A stretch of DNA of 64,000 bases from Blakeslea trispora (taxonomy: Eukaryota > Mucoromycota > Mucoromycetes > Mucorales > Choanephoraceae), in assembly GCA_025331445.1 (NCBI GenBank), contig JAIWNE010000073.1, positions 99,663-163,662 of the forward strand, given 5' to 3'. A model generated the notes under the pieces. The model was given only the letters and a program-made list of their open reading frames with translations, had not been told where the DNA came from and did no database searches. Shown piece by piece: positions 36,872-48,090 of this stretch; position 1 is the first letter of the stretch; every line of letters begins with the position of its first letter. Made by a program: the position numbers and the translations under genes.

Positions 36872-36874
36872 TAA

Positions 36875-37285
36875 TGTTGTATCAGGCGTACAACATGACA
36901 TAACCGATAAAGGTTTCAAGGGTTCAATGACTTTTAATGATGAATGTCTGAGTGTTAATGACGATGTATATCTAACTGGGGTATGTCTTTGATCTGAGTG
37001 AAGTTGGATCAAATGAACCAAGACTTACCGCGGTCTAACAATGAATTGAAATGACCAGTTATTAAATGAGACACTCACTTTATAATACACCTATATTACA
37101 ATGTTGCAATGATGATTAGAATGACATCTTATAAAACCCTTCACTTAATGACATATTGCTGTCTCAATGATATAAGTTCTGACGCAAGACAAGCTAGTAT
37201 AAATAGAAGACCTATTTTGAAGCAATAAACAGCAATTCTTTGTCTGATTATAATTCTTAATGTATTTTTGACATCTGACAAATCA
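36875..37285 (+). repeat. 3' LTR of the gypsy element
   Basis: About 411 bp from TGTTGTATC to GACAAATCA. The last 62 bp match the 5' remnant at 9202-9263. The start is set by the polypurine tract and the TG dinucleotide, as the 5' copy is lost there. A TATAAATAG word at about 37199 may be the promoter box. Confidence 0.65.
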
Positions 37286-38532
37286 AAAGCGTTCAACAGT
37301 AGACTTCAATAGCTTTGTACCTACAATAACTAAAACTTGTATATTGCACAGAAGTGATGCCGAAATAAAATGATCTTACGCTCTTGCTGGCATCGAAGCT
37401 TTTTGATGAAATATATTGCAAGAATCGTTGTGGTTGTCTTTTTTAAAAAAAAAACTTCTAGACTCTTGTCGGCTTGTTAATTGCGCGCTTGTATTATATT
37501 GGTTTATTGCAATGACTAAAGTTTGTTGAGTTTTATCAGTCTTTCTTTTTAGTGATGAATAAGTCAGGAGTTAAGGTCGTTTCAATAAAAAAAAGTAAAT
37601 AAGAAGCGAGGTGGAAAATATTTTTTTGGAAAGAGACTTTTTTTCTTGAGGCGGAAAAGGTATTTTTTTATGAGGATAAAATAGTCTGACTATTTTTTTT
37701 ATGGAAATTATTATTTTACACACTTAAAATAAAAGGGAAATCATTCCATATTTATTATGGCGTGTGTTATCAATAAAGGATAAAAGAGAGAAATCGCTAA
37801 TCGCAATTACTTATCATACACAATGTTCAGCCTTTTTCATTTTCATCTCTTTTGTAAGTATTTCAAATATCTCAAATATCAGAGTAAAGTAATCAAGTTT
37901 GACCCTGATATATTTTTCAAGAAAAGACATCAAAATCTGACATCCAAAAAAAACTCATTAAAAAACATGTAATAATATACAACCAAACAGTGGAAATCAT
38001 ATTGCATTTAAAAAAAAAAAGGTATCCATAACTTAGTGCTTATAATACAACAAGTGCTGCTCACAAGAAGTAAAAATGGTAAAATGAACAACCGCAACAT
38101 ATGAAAAGAAAACTTGAAAACACGTTTTCATCAACTCCGTGTACTACAGTAAGACAAGATTTGACAGCCAAATAGAAAGCCTTAAAAATTAGTAATAACA
38201 AAAATAAATTCAAGAACAATGGTTGTCATTTCACTTATACAAGTGGATCCCAAAGGGTTATTTACAGAATCATCCTGGATTAAAATAAAGGACAAACCGT
38301 TTTTCAATTCATTTGTGTAAATAAGTATGAAAAAAAATAAGAACAGTTTCCGGAGTTGTTATTGTGAGTATCCCTGTCGGCTTCTGAAGTAAGTAGAGCT
38401 TTTTCGGGATGAACAGATAACACAAGTAGTCTGAAAAATCCAAATGGAGATTGTTTATATAAAAGGACAGATAAATAATACAATAAAAGAATATTTATTA
38501 CCTCTTTCTTTTACTTTCTTAGTCATTATTTT
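37286..38532. other. AT-rich stretch without a gene
   Basis: 1.25 kb with runs of T and A and no credible frame. The left terminus of the next TNP2 element should lie here, but I cannot identify a CAC-type tip. Confidence 0.45.
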
Positions 38533-41428
38533 CAAAAGTGTTTAACTCTCAAAACTCTGCTCAATTGTCTACTGATGACAATTTAGTCAAATGTGAATGT
38601 ACCGTATGCAAAGCATGTCCCGTTTTGAAATGTGCCTATGTGACAAAGCGCGCATACTCTTACCATCAAACCAACGATGCAATTAAGAGATCCAGAAGCA
38701 ATGGTAACTTAAATTAAGATAACTTTTTTTTATACTTTATGATTAACAGTATTTGACATTGTAGCCTCAGGTGCTTCTCAAATCACTGGTTCTGATATTG
38801 ATTCCACCACTGACGATTTCTTTTTTGAAGAAGGCAATATTCAGTGCTTTTATATTGCCTACATTTTATTAATATCATATAATTAGACTTAGAATTCTCA
38901 TATGGCACGACTACTTTTGAATCTGTTCCAGTTGAAAGTGCTAACCAAGAAGGTATATCTATATTCTGAGCTTGTTATATCAATCAGTGAGATTGATATT
39001 CCGGATTATCTATAGGTTCTTCATACGAGTATCCTCGCAACATCAATTGCTTCTCTTTTGTTTGCTATGGTTGTTTTGTTGCGCAAGAATCAATTGAACG
39101 ACGTTTCTTGTGAGACAGTTATGCTTTTCAAACACGGTTCTTTGTTTGACTGACGAAGTGTATTGCTTCCCCAAATCTGTTGCTACCTTCGACATCTGGT
39201 GTCAATCCGCTCGCCCTTTTAGATCAAGCGTAAAACAGTATGCTAGCTGCGTTATCTACCATGCCATTTACCCATACAGTACCAAAGAAGAGCAAGCAAT
39301 TGTTCAGCAAAAAGTCTCATGCTTCGACAAAGGTATTTTTTTCGAGTTCTTCTCTCTGTCAACATAATCTTTTGGAGCGCAACCAATACAGCACGCTCGC
39401 TCCTCTTAGAACTTTCTCGCACAACTCTTTAGTTGAGACGCTTAAAATGTTTTTTATCCGTGACGGCTTCGCTAACGAAATCAGTCTTTGGAAGGAACGT
39501 CAAGTCTTGCCTGGAATGCTTTCTGACATTTACGACGGTCAGGTCTGGAACGAGTTCAAGGTCAAGCCCACTGATAATCAGCCATTTGTCTTTCAGAGCG
39601 ACTTTAATTTGTTGCTTGCATTGAACTGCGACTGGTTCCAGGCTTATAAGGATTCTTACAGTGTTGGCGCCATTAATCTTACTGTTCAAAACTTGCCACG
39701 TGAGATAAGAAACCTTCGTAGTAACGTCATACTGGTTTGTCTTATCAATGGCCCAAAGGAACCCAAGACATTTGAAATGAACCACTATTTGCGTCCCTTG
39801 GTCAAGGAGTTAAAACAGTTGATGAGTGGTGTTGAGATGGAGACCAAACCCAAAGGAAAGCAAGTAGTCAAGGCGGCACTTTCTTTGTGTATGATGGATT
39901 TGCCTGCTCAGCGCAAAGTGGCTGGTTTTACTTCATTCCACTCGATCAATGCCTGTCTGAAGTGCAAAATACAGTTTGATCCCATTGTGGCAGGTGACAA
40001 GGCTCGGGACTACAGTGACTTTGACATCGAAAGCCAAGTCAGAAGAACGTGTAGTGAGCACAGAAGACAAGCGCAAGAATGGCTGCAAACCAGAACGGAA
40101 AGTGCTCGTAAAGAGAAAAAAAGACAGAATGGTACCCGTTGGAGTGTTCTATTGAATTTGCCATATTTCGATCCAATCCGTCATGTTGGTATCGACATCA
40201 TGCAACAATCTACTTCTTGATCTTACAAAAAAAATTACTAGCATATGGACAGGCGTTTTTACAACATCCAGTGGACGATCGTTGCCCAAGCTCACACCCG
40301 CCCATTTGAAGGAGATGCAAGTGATCTTGGAGAGCAAGTTTATTCTCCCCCCCCCCACCCACGCTGTATCGTCCATTGCAAGAAAGTTGACCACTGGCAA
40401 CGGTTTCTCTACCTTCAAGGCAGATGAATGGGCTACCTGGTTGTTGGTGTTGTCTCCATACCTCCTTCCCCAGCGTCTTGAAAAGAAGCCATATAAACAT
40501 TGGATGCTTTTGGTCAAGGCTTCAAGAACTCTCCTCTCTCCTTCTTTGTCCCTCTTGGAACTTAATACGGCACATAACCTGTTGAAGTCTTTCTTGGTTG
40601 GGTTCAAAGAGATCTATCAAGATAAATTTTTGATTACGATCAACTTTTACAACGCTCTTCATCTAGAAGAAACATTTCTAGACCACTCTGCCTCCCCTTC
40701 CCACTGGTTGTTCAACTTCGAACGTTACAATCAAGACTTGAAGACGATTAGAACGAACCGAAAAGGTTGCGTTGAGTGCACATACATTGACAAGTTCTTG
40801 TTAGATGTACATAGCGAAGACTCGGTTAGAGAGTTAATGGATTTTATTCCAAAAGAGAACAAACAGCAAGTCGAATCTTTCTTTCTTGGCAACAAGTCCT
40901 TGGCCAGCGTATATAATACCAACGACAAGATATTTGACCTCTTGAGCTTCTACGACTTGTATACCGGTACCGTTGGTGCATATGGTCATGAAAAAACTCT
41001 CTCTCATAACTGTGTCGTCTCTCAAGCCTAACATGTCTACATTGAACGAAGAGTTGTTTTCTTGTCTTATATCTTTCTACAACAGTGTGCACGGCGACAG
41101 GTACATCGATGAATTCCTTGCAATTGCAAACTCAAGCCGCCTACCTGTTGAACGCAAAGTATTAATTTACAAATATATCAACATTCTTGGTAACAAGTTC
41201 AACTCTATCGAAGCATCTACATTACGCAAACGTAGTTCATATGCAATGGCATATTATCCAGGTGTCCACGGCTTAGTTCTTAGGTATTGCCAGGTTCTTT
41301 GTATGTTTAGAAGTACTGTTAAAGTGGTAGATGAAGACGGTATAGCAGTGTCAAGACCTCATACCCTTGCCTACACAACGGGAAATTTTGACTGGGATTT
41401 TTATTTTTTAAAATGAAGTAACCCCGAT

Positions 41429-41446
41429 GCAGATCCGGCTCATTTT
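41429..41446. promoter_or_regulatory. CACTA-3 left subterminal motif
   Basis: GCAGATCCGGCTCATTTT on the plus strand. It matches the two right-end copies near 46622-46670, in the same strand sense as written there (GCAAATCCGGCGCATTTT). A second diverged copy (CAGATCTGCAT) is at about 41460. It is a candidate site for element-encoded DNA-binding protein. Confidence 0.5.
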
Positions 41447-41580
41447 GCAGTAAAATGCTTCAGATCTGCATACATTTTTTTCATTCGTGTAGTAATTTTT
41501 CACCAAAAAATAAGTAAACCTGACGCAAGTGAAGTAATTTTACTTCAAAAAATAAGTAAAACTGAAGTAAATTAAAAAAA

Positions 41581-41690
41581 CCTTCCCTTGCTTTCCTTTG
41601 CTTTCCTTTACTCTCCTTCGCTCTACAGCACTCTACAACACTCTACAACACTCTACAGTACTCCCCATCACTCCTCATCACTCTCCATCA
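41581..41690. repeat. Degenerate 10-bp tandem repeat (11 units)
   Basis: Eleven consecutive decamers stay in register, running from CTTTCCTTTG-type units into CTCTACAACA units and ending with CTCCTCATCA-type units. The strand is pyrimidine-rich. It lies inside CACTA-3, 0.2 kb from its left tip. Confidence 0.8.
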
Positions 41691-42382
41691 TACAATAAAA
41701 TAGGTCAAAATGAAGCTTCTTTTATTTGTTTTTCTTTTTTTAAACCAATAAAATTGCATTATATTTATTCGATTACATTTGTTTAGGGTTGTTTATTGCA
41801 TTGCAATACATTATAAAATAGGCAGCATCGTTTATTTAAATAGAATATATATTTAAGCTTAAAGCAAAAGATTATAACAGGCAGTACTTAACTTTGTTAT
41901 CTTCATTTGGTCTTGAAATGATCTATAATAATATCATTGTGCAATACTAAAGTTTAGAAGATAGAAGCACATCTTTTAACAATATAACTACCGTGCCTTA
42001 TCTTCTAAATGTTCTTATTCTTTTGCCAGCACTAGACTTCTTGCTGGCCTCTAGTAATAATACATTAGTTATTAATCTATTGTATGTGTGTGTATGTTAT
42101 TGTTGCATAAAGTATTTCCTACCTTTTGTTGAAGGGCGCCCCCTTTTTCTTTGAACAAGAGTGTCAACAAATTTGTCCACTACATACAGAGGAAGCCAAA
42201 TTAGTGAATGATTATTATGAAGAATAAGAAATAAGATATACCTTCAGCATGATATTGCATATGGCTCTCAACAAAAGGGTGCTCTATACTTGGATCCAAT
42301 GCGAGAAGTGACAAATCTGAAGACACATCCCTATGAGTAGAGCATTAGTAATTTAAATAAGCAGAAGTAAAACACGTGTATC

Positions 42383-43123
42383 TTACGATTCATAATGATC
42401 AATATCATTATGTTCTTCTTGTTCATGCTCCTCTTCTTCTTGTTTCTCTTCTTCTTGCTCTTCTTCTTGATCTTCTTCTTGATCTTCTTCTTCTTGCTCT
42501 TCTTGGTCAAGTTCAACCAAAAAGTCTTGAGAAGAGCGGTGCCACATTCTCATTAGGAGCATCTTGGCTCCCCAACGACCAGCGCAAGCAGCAAGAGGCA
42601 AGAAGGGTGCTGCCCTCTCCTCAAGCAGAAGCCCAGCCTCTTCACGGATACTTGATGGAAGCTTCGCATAGCTTGTTTTACTATTGAGGAGGCCGTGCTT
42701 CTTTTTGATGCTGTACATCAGAGGGTTGAGCAGGCCTACGTTAACGTTGTCCTTGCAGTAGGCCTTGAACTCGTCCTCTGACAACACCCTTCCAAGAACT
42801 CTCTCGGCCAGCTTGCGATAGACATCCCAACCAAAGTTTCTTGTTGAAGTAACTTCCTTCTTTAGGATGTCTCTTAGAGGACTCGAATTGTTCAAAAACA
42901 GGCTGTTGCTTGTGGCAGGCAGAGCAGAAGTGGACGCGTTACCCGCTACAGAAGTCAAAACGTTAATCTCATTTCGTAATAACGTCACCTCTTCCCGCAA
43001 GTGTTGGTTTTCTTGCGCAAGCTTGTCAAGTTTCAAAGTCATGATTTGACATTCGTTCATGAATGTTCTTTGCAATGTGAATTGCATCTGGTTTAAAGCG
43101 TTAATAATGTCTTGGTTATTCAT
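42383..43123 (-). CDS. Coiled-coil acidic accessory protein of CACTA-3
   Basis: An intact 246-residue frame, one of the few in the window. The N-terminal third is a predicted coiled coil (LKLDKLAQENQHLREEVTLL). A central globular region follows (about residues 85-190: LRDILKKEVTSTRNFGWDV, LPSSIREEAGLLLEERAAPF). The C-terminus is a run of Glu and Gln, almost wholly acidic over about 40 residues, ending HYES. I do not recognise the family. It is 0.2 kb downstream of the transposase stop and on the same strand, within the element ends, so it is the element's second gene. By position and coiled coil it may play the part of TnpA-like subterminal-binding proteins of plant CACTA elements; this is inference. 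Confidence 0.75.
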   Translation of the reverse strand: MNNQDIINALNQMQFTLQRTFMNECQIMTLKLDKLAQENQHLREEVTLLRNEINVLTSVAGNASTSALPATSNSLFLNNSSPLRDILKKEVTSTRNFGWDVYRKLAERVLGRVLSEDEFKAYCKDNVNVGLLNPLMYSIKKKHGLLNSKTSYAKLPSSIREEAGLLLEERAAPFLPLAACAGRWGAKMLLMRMWHRSSQDFLVELDQEEQEEEDQEEDQEEEQEEEKQEEEEHEQEEHNDIDHYES

Positions 43124-43305
43124 CTTAAACGTGTTATTTGCGTAGTTCTTTATTGAAAAATAAATGAAAAGAAAAGAAAAAAAATTTCACTGTGAGAAAA
43201 AAATTTTTTATTGGCTCTAAGTAAATTGAGTGTAACTACAAAAGCGTAATGCTAGTAAAAGGGTCTTCGTGCAATTGGTAATCCTTCCAAAAGATGTGTT
43301 CCTTT

Positions 43306-46300
43306 TTATCCACAGAGTGCAACCAATTTGTGAACACCAACTACAATAGTTTTTGTTGGTGCAGAAGGTAGTCTAAAAGAAAATATAGCACCATTCTTTA
43401 CCTCAAATACTTTCACAAAAGCCAACAGAACAGATGAGCCACCAACTGGAGTATATCTAAAGTATTTAATAACTTCTCCAAAGTATGTTAGGTTCTTCAT
43501 GGACACCCTTTTACCTCTCTTGATGACATCTAAGCGCAGATTCAACTTTGCAAAGAAATGAACTCTGTTTCCTGGAACATGCCCTAGAGAGCTACCGAAT
43601 ACAACACCTTCTGGCATTCGCATGTTGTAACCAATTTCGAAATCATCAGCACCGTTTACTTCTACTGATCTGTCCTTCCCATAGTATCTGGCGTAGAAGT
43701 TCTGGATCAATGCCTTAGCGTTGTTGATTCCCAGGTGATGTCTTGCTTCATCCAGTTTGATGGTACTAAAAGGACCCCACATTTCAAGACCATCTATAGA
43801 ATTGTCTTCTGTTAGTGCTTTCTTCTCCTTACCATCTTCAGCTGGGAAAAGTCTTTTTAGTCTGTTTTCTGCAGCTATTTCTACTAAAACATTGCTGGCA
43901 TTTTGACCAATCTTTGACTTTCCTTTGACACGAGACTTGAATACACCTATAATAGTTTCAATGGGAAAAGCGGCATAAGCAAACATTAGACCCATGTATT
44001 GAATCAAAAGAGGTAGATGCAGAAGAAAGTGGTGGTTCACTGTGTATGCGTTTGGTGACAGTCTTTCTTCTTCAATCACTTTGTTGAGCCAACCTGTCCA
44101 TGAAAGAATACAACTCGTCACAGCAGGAATGTCAGAGCATCTTATGCTTCGTTGGCACAACATATTACTGACCCTTGCGAGATTGATCAATGCCATCTTG
44201 GTATCCTCATCAAAGTATTCAGCCAAGACAGTAGGAACCACAAACCTCAAGAAGTGAATCCAATCTACAGATCTCTTTTGAGAGACAGTACTGATACCGA
44301 TTATCTTTCCTGAAAAGATGGTCGGCACCAAGTAGGACGAGTGGTAAAGAAGTCGATCCATCTCTCTTACGGCTGTACCATTAAGCTCCAATGGGTTGCT
44401 CTTGTTACTGAACTTATGGTTGAAATCCTTAGACATCATGATGTTGCGGATTTGTGGTCCAATGTTTGCACCTAATAAATGCATTAAGTCAACAGGGAAG
44501 AAAAACGTACCATGAAAGCGTTTGAGGCTTGCAAAGAGTGTCGGATGCTTTTGTCCAATTCCATCGTCGGTTGCCTTGTAAGACTCCACACTTCGCAACT
44601 GAGAACCGCCAGAATTTTTGAAAGACCAGTTTGTTTGCAGCATTGTACAATGATTACATCCGTGTGCTGATGTATGGCCCTTAAGACCTGCCATTTTGGT
44701 AGTAGCCGGAATATCGCCTCCAACAAAGAGTAGATGGGCATTAACGACTGTATCCGAGTTGGCCACTTTAATGCCTTCGTTTTCCAAAATATTCAGCTCT
44801 TCCAGAACAGGCTCCATGTAAGAGAAAAGGTCTTTGGGGAACTTTGGACCGGGAGCCAAGAACAACTGAAGCATGTACTTCTTCTCTGTACGGATAAGTG
44901 GTGGCAAGTTTAAGATGACCAAGTGAACCAAAGTCAAGCCATGCTTTTGATTGTTCAACACTTGAAATCCATCACTGTACAGACCTAAATAAATGGTGAG
45001 CTTATTAGGTTTCGCCTTACCAGTTTTCATTTTTCGACAGATTTCTCCATCAAAGATGTCAGACATAACGTCCTCATCAGTGTTCTTTGAGTAGGAATTG
45101 TGGTGATTTCACCATATGATAAATAAAAGTAGATACTGAAAATGATATCCAATAAAAGAATTGTTTATTTAAAATACGATATACAACTCAAACTACTAGA
45201 AGCTCAACATAATGTAAAGAGTGAAAGCTCATATACACATAAGACACAGTAAGCAGTAAATGCTTACTCAGAAGAAAAAGGACAGAGAAAATTACACAAG
45301 TTCCAAATCAAGCCATCCCAGATTTAAAGTCCTAATCCAACTGTATTCAGGAACGGTAAAAATACAGGACAATGGTAGAACGCTGGAAGAAGACCTCAAC
45401 CGTCATATAAAGATTATTTCCCTTATATTTTATGAGAATAAGGATTAGTAAAATCCATTCACATTCGAGTAGACACAAACTTTAACAATTGTATAAAAAC
45501 CACTGTACTATTTAGTTTAGAAACATTATTCCACTTTCTAAGAATAAAGAGATTATCAAAGTACTTTCTTGTTTTTCCTTTATTCACTAACCCATAATCA
45601 TTACAGGGATATCTGAGAAGTTTCAAAGTCTCAGTCTCGCTTAGCATTGCGGCTAGCTGTTGAATGAGAGGCAAGTACTTGAACTCCTGAGGCTGCAAAC
45701 TAGTCTCTCATCCAGGCATGGGTTCTGGATTCTTGTTTAAACAGGGCTTCTCAGTACCAGTAGCAAAATATTGACAACCGTCAAAACAAGCCTTGTGAGT
45801 AGTTGATTCAAAAGACAGCGATTCGAAGAGCTGTTGTTGAATCTTGTAATGAGATAAGAGTAGTTCCCTATCACCGCGGTCCGAAAGCATTTCATTGACA
45901 ATCTCGGAGAGATTGTCGACAGTGTTTCTTGATACACCATGGCTCTTTGCAAAAGTAAGGAATTCCATTTGCTTCTTGAATTCCTTGCTCATGTTTGAAT
46001 CATCTACATCGACAAAAAAGGTGGAGATACCTGTTCTTCAGCTGCTTCTAAAGTCTGCTGATATACATCGCCTTGACTGCTCTCGATATCACTATCATGG
46101 AGTGCCGTTTCAGTACCGTCTTCATCTTGAAGTACAACGTCCATGTCAACATCCACGCTATCGACATCCATGCTGTCTACAAAAGGTTCAGCTAAGTCCA
46201 TGTCAAAACTAGGTTCCCTGCTTAAAGTATTGCTACTGATGCTATTATCAACTTGGTTAATAAGTGCTTTGTTTGAACCTGATCTTCTTGATGAATACAT

Positions 46301-46444
46301 CATGAAAGCGTGTTTACGCCAAGAAATTTCCTTTCTATACTTGTTGAACTCTTTTCCACATTGGTTACATTTAAAGTAACCAGTATGGTATGCGAGCTTT
46401 GATTTGTTAATAGTTTTCTTCTTTGTTATGCGGTTACTTTGCAT
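43306..46444 (-). pseudogene. TNP2-family transposase of CACTA-3
   Basis: Starts at ATG 46442-46444 with a Zn-finger-like N-terminus (FKCNQCGKEFNKYRKEISW RKH) and an Asp-rich region. The frame shifts by one base at a T6 run (A-rich on the plus strand, about 46015-46020), continues as VDVDDSNMSKEFKKQ, passes the HKACFDGCQYF / EKPCLNKNPEP region, meets one TGA stop at 45708-45710 and goes on in frame as LQPQEFKYLPLIQQLA to about 45560. About 0.45 kb of non-coding sequence follows. The long last exon (45066-43306, 586 codons) holds SDIFDGEICRKM, VILNLPPLIRTEKKYMLQLF, FVGGDIPATTKMAGLKGHTS with CNHC, and FFPVDLMHLLGANIGPQI. The order matches the other two TNP2 proteins here, but the sequences are well diverged from each other, so these are separate lineages. 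Confidence 0.85.
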
Positions 46445-46621
46445 TATAAATAATGAACTAAGTAGAGTTTGTTAAAGAAAAAAGTCTGGTCGTCCTTTTA
46501 TAATTCAAGATTTATTACTAAAAAAAGATCTCTAGCTTTAACATGATTGGTTTAAAATTAGATCCAAATCTACAAACACGACAATCAAAGTCCCATAAAT
46601 AAAAAAAACTTTTTTTTGGAG

Positions 46622-46698
46622 CAAATCCGACGCATTTGAATTATTTTGGTGCAAATCCGGCGCATTTTGAAGTAATCACAAAAAATTTTCCCGTAGTG
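46622..46698. promoter_or_regulatory. CACTA-3 right subterminal repeats and tip
   Basis: Two direct copies of GCAAATCCG(A/G)CGCATTT (starting about 46622 and 46652) lie just inside the tip TTTTCCCGTAGTG. A GAAGTAAT word next to them also occurs at the left end (GAAGTAA at 41416 and 41532). Confidence 0.6.
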
Positions 46699-47291
46699 TT
46701 ATGTTAAATGGTTTATTAAGTCCAGTGATGCATTATACTACTTTAATAATCAAGATTCTCTATTTATGGCATGGAAACAATGAATGCTGGTTTTGAAGAT
46801 GATTCAGATGCTTCTAACATACCTGTGGTTCATTTGCACAACCAAGTAGCAATTGTTCTTAATCACCTTACGAATCGTCATGTAGTCATCCTATTGCCAC
46901 CAAAGCTCATTGCTTAACTTTTTTTGTTTATGTTCACTTATGCCCTTTTTGTCCTATGCCTACCTATGCTTTTCCTATGCTATGTCTACCTATGCCTTTT
47001 TTTATGACTTTCTTTCTATGCCTTTCCAATTTTTTTGCCTTGCGGTTTTTTGATAAATACATTTCATTCCTTTAAATTTTTTGTCACTTTTTTTTCTATT
47101 TATTTATTTTATCTTTATTTACGGTTTGTCTATTTAAAATTTAGAACTCGATCAATGCAAAGGAAGAAATCAAGTGGCTGAAAACGAACAAGCTAAGTAT
47201 TAGGTTTATGTTTCGAAATGATAATTTGATTGATTTAAATGTTTATTTATTAAACGAAAAAAAAGCAACAAAGAGACAAAAAAACAGCACT

Positions 47292-48090
47292 TTAAGACCT
47301 AATAGCCCATTGAAGAAACTTTTCGTGGCGTCCAGTAGGCAGCTTCTTTTCAACAACTTCACGGCATTGAAAAGCGCGTATAGCCTTGTTCTTTTTCTTG
47401 TGAATGCTGTCCAAAGCAGCGAAAAATTGGTTCAATTAAAAACATTCTCAGTATCACGAACAAGGGTAAAAGATGCTTTAGTAACTTACTTTGGCTGAAC
47501 GCAAACGTCTATCTTTACGAAGCGAAGCATTTTTTTATTCAAGCTCCTGGGGAGCAAGGCCTTTTTTCTTGTCTCTTTTAATCATATCGTCAACCTGATT
47601 TCTGGTCTTCATTCTCAGAGCCGAAGAAGACCAGCAGAAAGTTCTTGATTATCCGGGTGACCAGTAAGAGCCTTTACTTCTTCGATTGCACCTTTGTGGA
47701 TGCAATCAAATGCATGCAAGTTTTTTGTCGCGTGCCTCATTGACTGGTCAAAGACAAACTCGACACCAGGGACTTTTGCCTTTTCGATTGCAATTTTGAC
47801 AGCATCCTAAGCAAAAATATAAAAATCTAAGTAAAAGTGGTTGTATGAAAGGAGACGAATAACTTACTCGCAAGGCATGGTTGTCACCATATCTGGGCCC
47901 ATCGTTGGTATTGGCGGTGGGCTGGCGAGCAGAAAGAAAAAATGGCTTTCATTCCACCGACGTGACTGTTCATCAAGTCGAAAGCCTCTTCAAACCGGCT
48001 CTCAGCAACATAGGGATTAACAACAGGACGAGAAGCAGCAGGACGAGGGGTAGGGCGAGAAGCGGTAGCATCAACAGGAATTTGGTTCAT
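47292..48090 (-). pseudogene. Unrecognised gene downstream of element 2 transposase
   Basis: Family not recognised. The start ATG at 48088-48090 gives MNQIPVDATASRPTPRP, a Pro/Ala-rich N-terminus, then FEEAFDLMNSHVGGMKAIF. A one-base shift at about 47927 leads to ANTNDGPRYGDNHAL and an intron near 47806-47872. The next exon (DAVKIAIEKAKVPGVEFVF, MRHATKNLHAFDCIHKGAI) shifts frame again near 47625, meets a stop near 47552, and after a second intron (GTAAGT donor near 47490) ends REVVEKKLPTGRHEKFLQWA at 47292. Splice-site placement on decayed sequence supports a once-real gene. It is convergent with the element 2 transposase and would fit as that element's accessory gene, but the element's right terminus is not found, so a host gene is also possible. 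Confidence 0.5.

Larger units (their letters stand above)
9202..37285 (+). mobile_element. Ty3/gypsy (chromovirus-type) LTR retrotransposon, split by a Helitron
   Basis: The element runs from an LTR remnant (9202-9263) through gag, protease, reverse transcriptase, RNase H and integrase to a C-terminal chromodomain and a 3' LTR ending at 37285. The order protease-RT-RNase H-integrase is that of Ty3/gypsy, and the chromodomain places it among chromoviruses. The protein between protease and RT is interrupted by about 22 kb of Helitron. Breaks: protease Asp to Ala, frameshifts in RT and integrase, and a stop in the chromodomain. Confidence 0.88.
41374..46698 (-). mobile_element. CACTA-3: CACTA element inserted in the element 2 transposase gene
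   Basis: The tips are CACAACGGGAAATTTT (left) and, read outward on the other strand, CACTACGGGAAAATTTT (right, ending 46698). The flanks are CTA (41371-41373) and TTA (46699-46701), a 3-bp duplication with one change. Removing the element plus one triplet joins codons for Leu-Ala-Tyr to Val-Lys-Trp-Phe in one frame of the host transposase. It carries a minus-strand TNP2 transposase gene and a minus-strand coiled-coil protein gene. Confidence 0.88.
38533..46918 (+). pseudogene. Second TNP2-family transposase gene (element 2), split by CACTA-3
   Basis: The N-terminal exon (to 38703) has a Cys cluster CECTVCKACPVLKC followed by AYSYHQTNDAI. Small exons follow at 38764-38838 and about 38886-38952. 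The core runs from about 39420: FFIRDGFANEISLWKERQV, LSDIYDGQVW, AINLTVQNLPREIRN, CLINGPKEPK, and the zinc-bearing AGFTSFHSINACLKCKI (about 39920-39970). At about 40206 an extra base in CAACAAT breaks the usual Met-His-Asn-Leu segment and moves the frame; the second part runs 40207-41031. Another shift near 41030 leads to the C-terminal frame ending LAY at 41373, where CACTA-3 enters. Past 46701 the frame resumes VKWFIKSSDALYYF and, after a break near 46778, ends at 46918 (IPVVHLHNQ ... LLPPKLIA). Family resemblance is to fungal CACTA-like (Plavaka-type) transposases. Confidence 0.82.
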
